Positions 9,113 through 17,681 of a stretch of 53,126 nucleotides of DNA are shown here, piece after piece. Origin of the DNA: Magnetococcales bacterium. Lineage in GTDB: Bacteria > Pseudomonadota > Magnetococcia > Magnetococcales > UBA8363. The stretch spans positions 1-53,126 of the forward strand of contig JACSDG010000003.1 in NCBI GenBank assembly GCA_015660855.1. Reading direction: 5' to 3'. Under the pieces are notes generated by a model that did no database searches, was not told the DNA's origin, and was given only the letters and a program-made list of their open reading frames with translations. A program made the position numbers and the translations under genes. Position 1 is the first letter of the stretch; each line of letters begins with the position of its first letter.

Positions 9113-9595
9113 CTATACATCAACTTTTTCCAATTCATTTTTTAAACGATCCTGAAACGCATTTTTGTCCGACGGCAAGGATTCTGATGGCTGAGATTCG
9201 GGTTGGCGCCATTTTTTCAGGGCGGACAACAATGCTATGGCCCCAATCAACAAGGCTATGAACGGTCCGGCCCACAACAACCAGTTACCCCCGCGAACCG
9301 TCGGCTCAAGATAGACATAATCACCATAGCGTTGGAAAAAATAATCGCGAATGGCCGCTTCTTTTTCTCCTGCGGCAACTTTGGTCCGAATCACCGCCAA
9401 CATATCCTTGGCCAAGTCGGAGTTGGATTCGTAAACGGACTGGTTCTGACACACGGCGCAACGCAAAGCTTTGGCAATGTTGCGAACAGAATCTTCCGTG
9501 GGATCTTCGATTTGGTCCACCGCAATCCCAGGAACACTCCAAACACCAATAAAACACATAACCATCAATGTTAAATATATTTTTTTGATATTCAT
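9113..9595 (-). CDS. ccmH: Cytochrome c maturation protein CcmH
   Basis: CcmH is the thioredox-active partner that handles the apocytochrome CXXCH thiols during System I haem attachment at the outer face of the inner membrane. This 160-residue protein has a signal peptide (about 1-25), the family motif LRCAVCQ with Cys46 and Cys49, a helical stretch, then one membrane segment (WLLWAGPFIALLIGAIALL, about 105-125) and a short charged tail. This is the short CcmH form without the TPR part (CcmI). The start overlaps the ccmG stop as ATGA, showing translational coupling. It is the last gene of ccmE-F-G-H. Confidence 0.95.
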   Translation of the reverse strand: MNIKKIYLTLMVMCFIGVWSVPGIAVDQIEDPTEDSVRNIAKALRCAVCQNQSVYESNSDLAKDMLAVIRTKVAAGEKEAAIRDYFFQRYGDYVYLEPTVRGGNWLLWAGPFIALLIGAIALLSALKKWRQPESQPSESLPSDKNAFQDRLKNELEKVDV

Positions 9596-10128
9596 GGTTT
9601 CTTCCCCATGAGGGGCAGGGCGACCTGCTCAAACCAACCCGGATACAACGGCCCAACATGTTTGTGGCGAATGATACCCGCCGGATCCACCAGATAGGTT
9701 TCCGGAGCACCATAGACTCCCCAATCTATGGCAACTTTTTGTTCGGGATCAAACACTTGCCGATACCCCGGATCTCCCAGATTGGCCAGGAACTGCCGGG
9801 CACCCTCCCGGGTATCTTTAAAATCAACCCCGATCATAATAAAATCGTCGCGACCGGCAGTCATCCGGGCCAATTCCATCAAGTAGGCATGTTCACGAAC
9901 GCACGAACCACACCAGGATCCCCAAAAATTGACCAGAACCCACCGCCCCCGGAAAGATTCCAGAGTGATAGGAGGCCCTTCATCCAGGGCGGGGGCGGTA
10001 AAAGGTGAGGCGGGCCGACCCACCAAAGGCGAGGGAATGTTGCGGGGATCGTTTCCCAGACCCAGGGCAAAGAGGCCAAGAATGATCACCACCACCGAAA
10101 GAAGGACCACTTTCCACAAATTTTTCAT
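9592..10128 (-). CDS. ccmG: Thiol:disulfide interchange protein CcmG/DsbE
   Basis: A membrane-tethered periplasmic thioredoxin that reduces apocytochrome c or CcmH in haem attachment. The 178-residue protein has an N-terminal anchor (about 5-25), a thioredoxin fold with active site WCGSC (Cys73, Cys76), and YGAPETYLVD, the CcmG-type cis-Pro segment. The dipeptide between the cysteines is Gly-Ser; Pro-containing pairs are more usual in CcmG, which may shift redox potential. It lies 15 bases after ccmF and overlaps ccmH by four bases. GAGG precedes the ATG. Confidence 0.94.
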   Translation of the reverse strand: MKNLWKVVLLSVVVIILGLFALGLGNDPRNIPSPLVGRPASPFTAPALDEGPPITLESFRGRWVLVNFWGSWCGSCVREHAYLMELARMTAGRDDFIMIGVDFKDTREGARQFLANLGDPGYRQVFDPEQKVAIDWGVYGAPETYLVDPAGIIRHKHVGPLYPGWFEQVALPLMGKKP

Positions 10129-10143
10129 ACCCTCAACTCCCGC

Positions 10144-12099
10144 TCACACCGTTTTTTTACCCAGACGTCGCCCCTGCATCAAGGCAAAAAAGACCCCCAT
10201 GGCCATGACCATCGATCCACTCCAGATCCAGGACACCAGAGGGTTGCGGTAAATGCGAAAAGCCCAGGTGTTTTCGGTCACGGCATCGCCCAGGACGATA
10301 TACAGATCTTCGCGCAAACCTGAAAAGATGGCTGCCTCGGTTGTCGGCATCGCATGATTTTCGTAAACCCGTTTTTGGGGATGCATGGTCATTTTAACTC
10401 CAGGTCCATCCACCTGGATGATCCCCTCCTGGGCGTTCCAGTTGCTGCCTTTGACCTCAATGAGTTTTTCAAACGTGAGACGCCAGCGACCGATGACCAC
10501 GGAATCTCCCTGGGCCAGGATCAAATTTTTCTCCTCCTGGAACAACCCGGAGCCGACAAAGCCCGCCGCCATCATTAACACCCCGAAATGGACCATGAAA
10601 CCACCATAGCGGCGTTTGTTGCGGATCAGAAGCCCGAAGACGGCGGCAGGCAAGCTTTCCCCTGTATTGGTTCTCCTTCGCGCGACACCACCCCACACGT
10701 CGGTCAAATGGGAAAAAATAACGAACAAAAGAAGACCCACCGTAGCCACTCCGTAGGGATGGTTCACCCCAAGGAAGATACAGGCGACAAGGCCTGCCAA
10801 ACCGGCAGCCAAAGGTTTTTTCAGGCGTTCGAACAATCGCGCACCATCGGCACCGCGCCAGGCCAGCAAAGGCCCCACCCCCATGAGAAGCAGGGTTCCC
10901 AACATGATGGGGATGAAAACCTTGTTATAATAGGGTGCCCCAACCGTCACCTTGGAATTGCCCAGGGTTTCCACTGCCAGGGGGTAGAGCGTCCCCAAAA
11001 GAACAGTCACCCCGGCGATAACCAGAAAAAGATTGTTGAACAGGAACGCCGCCTCCATGGAAAAGGGGCTTTCCAAACGAACTTCGGTGCGCAGGCGATC
11101 CGAGCGAAACACCAGTAGTCCGAAAGAAAAAATCAGCACCACCGCCATGAACATCAGGATGTAAACTCCACGCCCCGGATCGGAGGCGAAGGCATGGACC
11201 GACGACAGCACCCCCGAGCGAACCAGAAAGGTACCCAACAGCGACAGGGCAAACGTGGTGATGATCAAAAACAGATTCCATATTTTAAACATGCGCCTGC
11301 GTTCCTGGACCATGACCGAATGCAGGAACGCCGTGCCGATAAGCCAGGGCATGAAAGAGGCGTTTTCCACTGGATCCCAAGCCCAATAACCACCCCAGCC
11401 CAACTCATAGTAGGCCCAATAGGCCCCGAAAATAATACCTGTGGAAAGCATGGCCCAGGAAAACAGGGTCCAACGGCGCGTGGCCAGGATCCATTCATCG
11501 GAGATGCGACCATTGATCAGCGCGGCCATGGCAAAGGCAAAGGGAATGGCAAACCCGACATACCCCATGTAGAGAAAAGGCGGATGAAACACCATGCCCG
11601 GATCCTGGAGCAAAGGATTCAGATCACGACCATCGAAAGGGGGCTGAAGGAGGCGTTCAAACGGACTGGAGAGAAACAGCACCAGAACCAGAAAACCCGA
11701 GTTTACTACACCAAGAATCGCAAGGATCCAGGGGATGGTGCGACCATGGGTTGACCAGTGCCACCAGACGGCGATGGCGGTGAAAAGGGCCAGAAGCCAA
11801 GCCCAGAACAGCAACGAACCTTCATGCCCGCCCCACAAGGCCGTGACCAAATAAAATATCGGCAAACTGCGCGAGGCGTGTTCAGCCACATATTTGACGG
11901 AAAAATCGTGGTGCAGAAAAGAAAGGGTCAATCCGACGGTGGCCAGCGTTAACAATGCGGCAATCACAAAGGCCGCCTGTCGTCCCACCCTGATCCATAC
12001 GGGCCGTTGCAAACCAACGCCAACCAGGGGAGCTGCCACCTGGAGCAAAGCCAAAAGCAAGGCGATAATCGTCGAAAAATGGGCAATTTCAATCCACAT
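10144..12099 (-). CDS. ccmF: Haem lyase subunit CcmF
   Basis: CcmF is the large integral-membrane component that joins haem from CcmE to apocytochrome c. The 651-residue length is typical. The protein has many hydrophobic segments, the tryptophan-rich haem-handling motif WGGYWAWD (235-242), the conserved His-containing WGGHEGSLLFW near residue 92 and a periplasmic C-terminal loop (about 530-620) before a final membrane helix. AGGATGAACC precedes the ATG. It is 87 bases downstream of ccmE and 15 upstream of ccmG, so the four genes form one operon. Confidence 0.96.
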   Translation of the reverse strand: MWIEIAHFSTIIALLLALLQVAAPLVGVGLQRPVWIRVGRQAAFVIAALLTLATVGLTLSFLHHDFSVKYVAEHASRSLPIFYLVTALWGGHEGSLLFWAWLLALFTAIAVWWHWSTHGRTIPWILAILGVVNSGFLVLVLFLSSPFERLLQPPFDGRDLNPLLQDPGMVFHPPFLYMGYVGFAIPFAFAMAALINGRISDEWILATRRWTLFSWAMLSTGIIFGAYWAYYELGWGGYWAWDPVENASFMPWLIGTAFLHSVMVQERRRMFKIWNLFLIITTFALSLLGTFLVRSGVLSSVHAFASDPGRGVYILMFMAVVLIFSFGLLVFRSDRLRTEVRLESPFSMEAAFLFNNLFLVIAGVTVLLGTLYPLAVETLGNSKVTVGAPYYNKVFIPIMLGTLLLMGVGPLLAWRGADGARLFERLKKPLAAGLAGLVACIFLGVNHPYGVATVGLLLFVIFSHLTDVWGGVARRRTNTGESLPAAVFGLLIRNKRRYGGFMVHFGVLMMAAGFVGSGLFQEEKNLILAQGDSVVIGRWRLTFEKLIEVKGSNWNAQEGIIQVDGPGVKMTMHPQKRVYENHAMPTTEAAIFSGLREDLYIVLGDAVTENTWAFRIYRNPLVSWIWSGSMVMAMGVFFALMQGRRLGKKTV

Positions 12100-12186
12100 G
12101 GTTCATCCTGTTAGCCATGGATTAAGGCGTTTTTATCCTGCGTCGGTTCAATTTTTTCCGGCACCGAAAAAAAACACAACACAGCG

Positions 12187-12639
12187 TTATTTCAGTGTGC
12201 GCAACATGGATTCCTTGGACCGGGCGATTCCCTCCTGGGTCATTTCGACCGGAATATAATCTTCGGAATGTTTGGCAAGAATGCTGGTGGCGACAAAGTC
12301 CTGGTTTGGCTGCCACGGTCCCTCGACAATGACCCCCTGTCCTTCCCGAAACAGGTCCGGAGTCATGCCGTCATAGCGCACCGGAAGCTGACTTTTTCCA
12401 TCGGTGACAATGAAGCGGATTTTTAACGTCCCTGGTTCCTTGACCAGGGAGCCTTCCTGGACCATGCCACCAATGCGAATTTTCTGTCCCGATTTGGTGG
12501 TCGCCGCCTGTTCCTGAATTTCGGTGGGGGTGCGGAAATAGACCAGCGATCCGGTAAACGAAGTCCAGACCAGGGTTCCCAAGGCTCCGCAGACCACCAC
12601 GAGAGTCAGGATGAGAAACGAACGTCTGTTTGTCGGCAT
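12187..12639 (-). CDS. ccmE: Haem chaperone CcmE
   Basis: CcmE carries haem covalently in the periplasm and passes it to CcmF. The 150-residue protein has an N-terminal membrane anchor (about 7-28) and an OB-fold domain with GGMVQEGSL and, near the C-terminus, LAKHSEDYIP: His124 is the covalent haem ligand and Tyr128 the axial tyrosine. The common form is HDENY, so HSEDY is a mild variant. The frame is open further upstream (to 12687), but ATG 12639 has AAGAGG in front and gives the standard CcmE N-terminus. It heads the ccmEFGH group; ccmA-D and ccmI are not in the window. Confidence 0.94.
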   Translation of the reverse strand: MPTNRRSFLILTLVVVCGALGTLVWTSFTGSLVYFRTPTEIQEQAATTKSGQKIRIGGMVQEGSLVKEPGTLKIRFIVTDGKSQLPVRYDGMTPDLFREGQGVIVEGPWQPNQDFVATSILAKHSEDYIPVEMTQEGIARSKESMLRTLK

Positions 12640-12999
12640 GGCGTTCAGGCCTCTTGCACTCTTTGAGGAAAACAAACCACAGAACAAAAAAAGGTCAGAA
12701 AAAACACTTAGAAAACCGGAAAAGCTGCTTTAAACCTTCAACAAGAGGTGATGTGGTACCATTCTAATTCAGCGCTGCCAGCACGGGAGACCAAAAGCAG
12801 CCGCCGCCTCACCCCAGCCATTGTCACGGATGGACAATCCCCCGGTCAACCGCAATTCGCACCGCGCCTGTTTTTTTTGTTGGCCTTCTGCTGTTCCGAT
12901 TTTTGTTCTTCCGAGTCTTTAGAACGGTCAACCCCCGGATACTCCGCAAGAAGGGAGTCCAGGGGTGACGGAAATTTTGAGACAACTATTTACAAAGGC
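12640..12999. other. Intergenic region upstream of ccmE
   Basis: This gap of 360 bases lies between the end of the helicase gene and ccmE. It should contain the ccm promoter and a helicase terminator, but I see no convincing -35/-10 pair, no clear hairpin with a T-run and no small gene. TTGACC occurs twice on the minus strand (within 12850-12935) without a good -10. Confidence 0.4.
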
Positions 13000-14271
13000 T
13001 CACAAAGGTGCTGTGCTTCGGATGCGTTGTGGACCGGACAAGGCTCGCTCCGGGGTGCGGCGACGGCGTTTGGGCGTTGGTGAAAACTTTCTGCGTGCGG
13101 CGGGGGAGGGTTTTTCCGCAGGTGGTGTGCAAGTCTCATCATGAAACGGATGATCCTTGTCCAGGGGAACCTTGCCGCGCAGAATGCGTTCGATGGCGGT
13201 CAGATATTTTCTTTCCGAGGCATCACAAAAAGAGATGGCGGTCCCCTTGCGCCCGGCCCGGGCGGTGCGTCCTACCCGGTGGATATAATTTTCCGGCTCG
13301 ATGGGCATATCGAAGTTGATGACATGGCTGATTTCGCGAATATCGATGCCGCGAGCGGCAATATCCGTGGCCACCAACACCCGGATTTGTCCGGTTTTAA
13401 ATTGGCGCAGGGCTTCGGTTCGGGCATTTTGTGATTTATTGCCGTGGATGGCAGCCACCATGACCGATTGTTTGATCAATCCTTTGGTTAGCCGGTCTGC
13501 ACCATGCTTGGTACGGGTAAACACCAAGGCTCGTTCAATATCTTTCTGTTCCAAACACAGTTTTAACAGTTGGGGTTTTTTGGCTTGATCCACCAGGAGG
13601 ACTTTTTGGTCAACACCCTCGACCAAAGTTGCCTGGGGGGCCACCTCAACGTGCAAAGGTTCGTGGAGCAGGCTGGCGGCCAGACCGGAGATTTCGGCAG
13701 GCATGGTGGCGGAGAACAACAGGGTTTGCCGTTTTTTCGGTAGCACAGCCGCGACTTTGCGGATGTCGTGGATAAACCCCATGTCCAACATGCGGTCTGC
13801 TTCGTCCAGGACAAAAACTTCCAGGTTTCCCAAACGCACATGTCCCTGGTGCATCAGGTCCAACAAACGTCCGGGGGTGGCTACGAGAATATCGACGCCG
13901 CGCTTGAGTGCCTTGACCTGGGGGCCTTGTCCAACACCGCCAAAAATCACGGTATGGACTAGGCGCAGATTTTTCCCCAAATCGTGAAAACTTTCGGCAA
14001 CTTGTGCAGCGAGTTCCCGGGTTGGAGTCAATACGAGACAGCGAATGGGTCGGTTACCGTCCGTTGGCCGCTTGAGTGCGAGCCGATCCAAAATGGGCAA
14101 GGCGAAGGCAGCGGTTTTACCGGTTCCGGTTTGGGCTATCCCCAAAAGATCCCGTCCCAGAAGCACTGGCGGGATGGCCTGGGTTTGGATCGGGGTCGGT
14201 TCCTGGTAGCCAAGTTTGGCAAGGGTGGATTGGATGGTAGGGGAAAGGTTCAGCAGAGCGAAAGGGGACAC
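13000..14271 (-). CDS. DEAD-box RNA helicase, RhlE-like
   Basis: An ATP-dependent RNA helicase acting in RNA decay or ribosome assembly. The motifs are complete and in order: Q motif [13 protein letters not shown], Walker A AQTGTGKT (46-53), PTRELA, TPGR, DEAD (156-159), [14 protein letters not shown] and [13 protein letters not shown]. The C-terminal 50 residues are basic and Pro-rich ([13 protein letters not shown]), an RNA-binding tail typical of RhlE relatives. I chose GTG 14271, which has AGGA six bases upstream and gives [11 protein letters not shown], the usual RhlE beginning; the ATG at 14328 would add 19 residues without homology character. 423 residues. The gene stands alone on the minus strand after the glycan island, with 224 bases upstream that show no clear element. 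Confidence 0.94.
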   Translation of the reverse strand: MSPFALLNLSPTIQSTLAKLGYQEPTPIQTQAIPPVLLGRDLLGIAQTGTGKTAAFALPILDRLALKRPTDGNRPIRCLVLTPTRELAAQVAESFHDLGKNLRLVHTVIFGGVGQGPQVKALKRGVDILVATPGRLLDLMHQGHVRLGNLEVFVLDEADRMLDMGFIHDIRKVAAVLPKKRQTLLFSATMPAEISGLAASLLHEPLHVEVAPQATLVEGVDQKVLLVDQAKKPQLLKLCLEQKDIERALVFTRTKHGADRLTKGLIKQSVMVAAIHGNKSQNARTEALRQFKTGQIRVLVATDIAARGIDIREISHVINFDMPIEPENYIHRVGRTARAGRKGTAISFCDASERKYLTAIERILRGKVPLDKDHPFHDETCTPPAEKPSPAARRKFSPTPKRRRRTPERALSGPQRIRSTAPL

Positions 14272-14495
14272 ATGATTCCTAACAGCAGCGGGTGGGTGCA
14301 AAGGATAATCTGGAACGCCCAACCCCACCTCGGAATAATCAGCCGCCCATCCGTAGCAGGCTAAAGCATTCAGGACAGATTGTCAACCGTCACCCTTTGA
14401 GATTGCCGCACTCAAACGCCAATGGTAAATAACCTTGCCCCTCCTGGTTATTGGGTAAAGAAGATCCTTGAACTTCAACCATAAGCAAGGAGACT

Positions 14496-16148
14496 CTACG
14501 GTGAAATGATTTTCTGTTGCGGGAGAGTCGAATTCTGCAATAGGGGCAGAACCGAGTGATCCAACCAGTGAGTCAACTCCGCTTCGCCGCTGACTACCTG
14601 GACCCCATGGACAAGGGGAGCGACCGAAGAAACGGTGCCAACGGCATCAAAGAAAACCGATGGCTTTCCAGCGGCTTTTCCAATCACGGCCGTGGAAGTA
14701 TACGGCATGGAAACCACCGCAAGGCAACGCTCGATGACTCGCTGAGCGGTTATTGCAGACGACAGAACGGTAATATCCGGATCATTCCGAAAGGATCTTA
14801 CAAGATTAATATAAGACTTTGAAAGATACATTTTGTCATTGTGAAGTTCCCTTTTAGCTTTATATACGACCTTTAAACCCCGATCTTTTATAGCTTTTAT
14901 TGCTAGACTAAGAAACTTGCATGTTGCATCACTCCCCACGCAAGGGTTGTTGGTCCCCAATTTGGCCATGAACAGGGGTCGCCAACCTGCAACATCAAAC
15001 AGGGCAACGAATTTGGACAAATCGACCGAATCCAATGATTCCCCACTGTCAGAAAACGCCACAAAAGGGTCAACTATGACTGGAATCGGTTGTCGGCGCA
15101 ACTTTTGAAGCCCACGTTTATGGTCCTCACTCATCGAGATATAACAAGGCCAACTACTTAATCCTTCCCCTCCTCCAACAACGGGTTGAGGAGCTTTATC
15201 AGGAAACACGGCCCACGAATTGACACTGTAGTGGAGCATGCTGATGCGCGCCCCTGCCGCTTCAGCCAAGTAACTCCAAAGAGGACGCACAAACGGCGAA
15301 GAACAGTGAAATATATACTCACGTCCCCAATGATTTTCAGGTATGTGAAGCCCGTAGACGGCATGGACGATGTCTTGCAGAATAATAGCGTAATGCCATC
15401 GCCCCAGCAGCATGGCCATCCCGGAAAAAACCACAACCCATATAACCTTAATGGACACCAATAACCGAAGAGATAATGAAGAAAGCAAGGGAAAGGGGTG
15501 TTCCCCTTGGACCACTGTGATTCCCTGCTGGTTGGTTTCACCTTTGAACTTATAGCAATGCGCCCAGATTTCTTCGACCCGAGGGTCTCGGTCTTTCCAC
15601 CCCTGGTACCATGTTATGAAATTACGCCGATAGGATGAATCTCTCACTTTTGGGCATTGATCCGGTGCCATCCGCATCAGAACACCATACGGCTTATTGA
15701 CTCGCGGTAACTGCGAAGACAACAAGGCCCTCAACATGAACAAACCAGATTTTACCCCCTGCAAATATTTATAAATGAGAAATCGAACAAAATAAAATCC
15801 AGACCTTACCCGTGAAATACGGCAACCTTTTTCTGCAAAGACTTTTAACCATGAGGAAGGCAATGCCAATACTAGATGTTTTTCGATGCCTGCGCCATAG
15901 TAAAGAGTGAACCGCACTATTCGATCATCAAAACGAGAAAACTCAAACAAAATTTGCCGCATACACAGTTCCGCACCGGCCTCAAGGGCCTTTGGTACGC
16001 AGAAGGTGAAAGTTTTTTTTTCTATGAGGTCTTGATTCCTTTCTGCAATTGCCATAATGTCTGTACTTAAGCAGGGGCCGAATCTTTTCAATTCTCGCCA
16101 ACGGCGCAACCATAGGCGATATTTCTTTATGACTAAATTTTTATACAT
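14496..16148 (-). CDS. Probable surface-glycan transferase (PFTS-motif-like polysaccharide biosynthesis protein)
   Basis: A 550-residue protein of uncertain family. The C-terminal half looks like the nucleotide-sugar-binding domain of a GT-B enzyme: a beta-alpha pattern (VVYKAKREL, DITVLSSAITAQRVIERC) followed by SMPYTSTAVIGKAAGKPSVFFDA. SMPYTSTA is close to the SMPFTST signature of the so-called PFTS-motif polysaccharide proteins. There is a hydrophobic segment in the middle (VSIKVIWVVVFSGMAMLLG), so it may touch the membrane. It is the last gene of the nonulosonic acid island, 61 bases after the methyltransferase, and is a good candidate for the transferase that uses the activated sugar (inference). 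GGGGA lies seven bases before ATG. Sequence here looks richer in A+T than the flanks, suggesting acquired DNA. Confidence 0.6.
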   Translation of the reverse strand: MYKNLVIKKYRLWLRRWRELKRFGPCLSTDIMAIAERNQDLIEKKTFTFCVPKALEAGAELCMRQILFEFSRFDDRIVRFTLYYGAGIEKHLVLALPSSWLKVFAEKGCRISRVRSGFYFVRFLIYKYLQGVKSGLFMLRALLSSQLPRVNKPYGVLMRMAPDQCPKVRDSSYRRNFITWYQGWKDRDPRVEEIWAHCYKFKGETNQQGITVVQGEHPFPLLSSLSLRLLVSIKVIWVVVFSGMAMLLGRWHYAIILQDIVHAVYGLHIPENHWGREYIFHCSSPFVRPLWSYLAEAAGARISMLHYSVNSWAVFPDKAPQPVVGGGEGLSSWPCYISMSEDHKRGLQKLRRQPIPVIVDPFVAFSDSGESLDSVDLSKFVALFDVAGWRPLFMAKLGTNNPCVGSDATCKFLSLAIKAIKDRGLKVVYKAKRELHNDKMYLSKSYINLVRSFRNDPDITVLSSAITAQRVIERCLAVVSMPYTSTAVIGKAAGKPSVFFDAVGTVSSVAPLVHGVQVVSGEAELTHWLDHSVLPLLQNSTLPQQKIISP

Positions 16149-16201
16149 TCAAAATCCCCAGACGTTGAATAACCGCCAGACGAAGCGCAACCGCTCTCGA
16201 G

Positions 16202-16230
16202 GTAACCATTTAGTCCCCCCCCTTTTTTTT
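16202..16230 (+). repeat. Tip of the dispersed GC-rich repeat
   Basis: GTAACCATTTAGT followed by a C8 run and a T8 run is the exact tip of the repeat seen at 8904 and 38117 (reverse). Only this end is present. It overlaps the last codons of the methyltransferase gene, whose C-terminal KKKGGD and stop codon are read from the repeat. Confidence 0.75.
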
Positions 16231-16893
16231 CTCAATGGCCATGTTGTCGGTAACGTAAGATTCCTGTCGGGCTTCAGATCTCAGTTGAAGAGTGAATTCC
16301 CACAACGGGTAATCGTGCAGCAACGTCACCCAGCGAGTCAACGATTTTGAAAAGGTAAACAACGACTCTGGAGAATAGTGAAAGTTCTTTTCGGCCTGGT
16401 AGTCTACATAACTAGTCAAGAAATTAACCGCCATGACCTCGCGACTCAAACTGAACATACGTCGCAGCATGGTCTGAGTGAAAGAAATATTATCCCCAAT
16501 CCGAAACGAAAGAGCCCCAGACATAAGCACGACATCAACAGGCGCCAAGTCGTCTAATTGCAGAATATCTCCCGCTAGAAAACGCCGACGTGGACCTCCA
16601 TGGATTCCCCTCGCCGTTTCCACAAGCTTTGGCGCAAGATCAATTCCAAGATATTCGTACTGCCCATCCGTTTGTTGGTCCAGAAAAGGCACCAGATCAC
16701 CGAGTCCGCAACCAATATCCATGACGCTCCGCCCCTGGAGTTTGACTCCACGAGTCAGTACATGAAAGCGTAGCATCTGATCTTTTTTGGAACCCCATCC
16801 GACAGTCTTCACGTCCGTACCTGAATCTTTCAGTCGGCTTTCATAGAGATCTCGAATCCGGTTCGCTTCATCGTCTGTCAGATATCGGTCCAT
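16210..16893 (-). CDS. Class I SAM-dependent methyltransferase
   Basis: A 227-residue methyltransferase. The SAM-binding motif VMDIGCGLGDLVPFL (around 77-91) is canonical, followed by the acidic ribose-binding GIDLAPKLVE and a DVVLMSGALSF strand (motif IV region). No substrate motif is recognisable; the position in the nonulosonic acid island suggests O- or N-methylation of a sugar or its acyl group. It overlaps the amidohydrolase gene by 16 bases. The last residues, EKKKGGD, come from a repeat tip, so the original C-terminus was probably different. Confidence 0.85.
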   Translation of the reverse strand: MDRYLTDDEANRIRDLYESRLKDSGTDVKTVGWGSKKDQMLRFHVLTRGVKLQGRSVMDIGCGLGDLVPFLDQQTDGQYEYLGIDLAPKLVETARGIHGGPRRRFLAGDILQLDDLAPVDVVLMSGALSFRIGDNISFTQTMLRRMFSLSREVMAVNFLTSYVDYQAEKNFHYSPESLFTFSKSLTRWVTLLHDYPLWEFTLQLRSEARQESYVTDNMAIEKKKGGD

Positions 16894-17681
16894 TGGAAAA
16901 ATTTCCGTGCGTTTTCATAAAACAGCTTACGCTGATCTGTCGGCAAAATGCCGCACTCTGTGAAAATCGCCCGACTGGCATCTAAAACATCTGCTACAGG
17001 ACGATCAGGATAATCGGAGCCAAAAAAAATACGTTCATATTTCATACTTCGAAAACAATATAACAGACTTTGAACAGTCGGAGAGTCATAATAATAAAGG
17101 AGAGAATATGAGAAATCAAGATAGAGGTTTGGAATTCGCTTGGCGATCATCATGAAATCGATACAATGGTGACCACCAAAGTGGGCAAGTATTATTCGTG
17201 TTTTCTGGCACTTCTGAGCCATCCGGGCAAAGACAAGCGGACTAAATCCCATAGCCAACCAGTCTCCGTCAGGAAACGCATCTACAATGACCGCAACTCC
17301 CATCTCTCCGGCTAGGCTTACCAGGTTACGAGACCTTTCTTCTTCAAGATCAAAATGTTGCAGTCTTGGGTGCAGCTTTAAACCAATGAAACCTAACGTC
17401 TCAATGGCGTGCCTGAGCCTTTTGGCGCAATCGGGGGCGTGTGGGTGAATATTGACAAACCCAACCAATCGGTCACAGCCCGCAATGGCATCGGCAACCT
17501 CTTCCACTTGCCATGGTTGAGACTCCAGATGGAGCACCACCGCCCGCGTAACGCCCGCACCAACCATAAAGTCGTTTAGTTTTCGAGCCGCCAACGCCGC
17601 CCCGCCCTGGATCCTTGAATCCAGATGCACATGCGCATCAATAATCGGAAACTCACACAAAGGCTCAATTGATTTCGACAT
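16878..17681 (-). CDS. Amidohydrolase family 2 (metal-dependent TIM-barrel hydrolase)
   Basis: A 267-residue member of the amidohydrolase-2 superfamily. Metal ligands are visible as IIDAHVHLD near the start, the later ILAHFGGHH, and FFGSDYPDR near the end, the usual His-x-His, His and Asp set. GFIGLKLHPRLQ in the middle fits the barrel. These enzymes hydrolyse amides or decarboxylate small acids; here the substrate may be an intermediate or an acyl substituent of the sugar. It overlaps the ATP-grasp gene by 17 bases and the methyltransferase by 16, so expression is coupled. GGAAG precedes the ATG. Confidence 0.82.
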   Translation of the reverse strand: MSKSIEPLCEFPIIDAHVHLDSRIQGGAALAARKLNDFMVGAGVTRAVVLHLESQPWQVEEVADAIAGCDRLVGFVNIHPHAPDCAKRLRHAIETLGFIGLKLHPRLQHFDLEEERSRNLVSLAGEMGVAVIVDAFPDGDWLAMGFSPLVFARMAQKCQKTRIILAHFGGHHCIDFMMIAKRIPNLYLDFSYSLLYYYDSPTVQSLLYCFRSMKYERIFFGSDYPDRPVADVLDASRAIFTECGILPTDQRKLFYENARKFFQWTDI

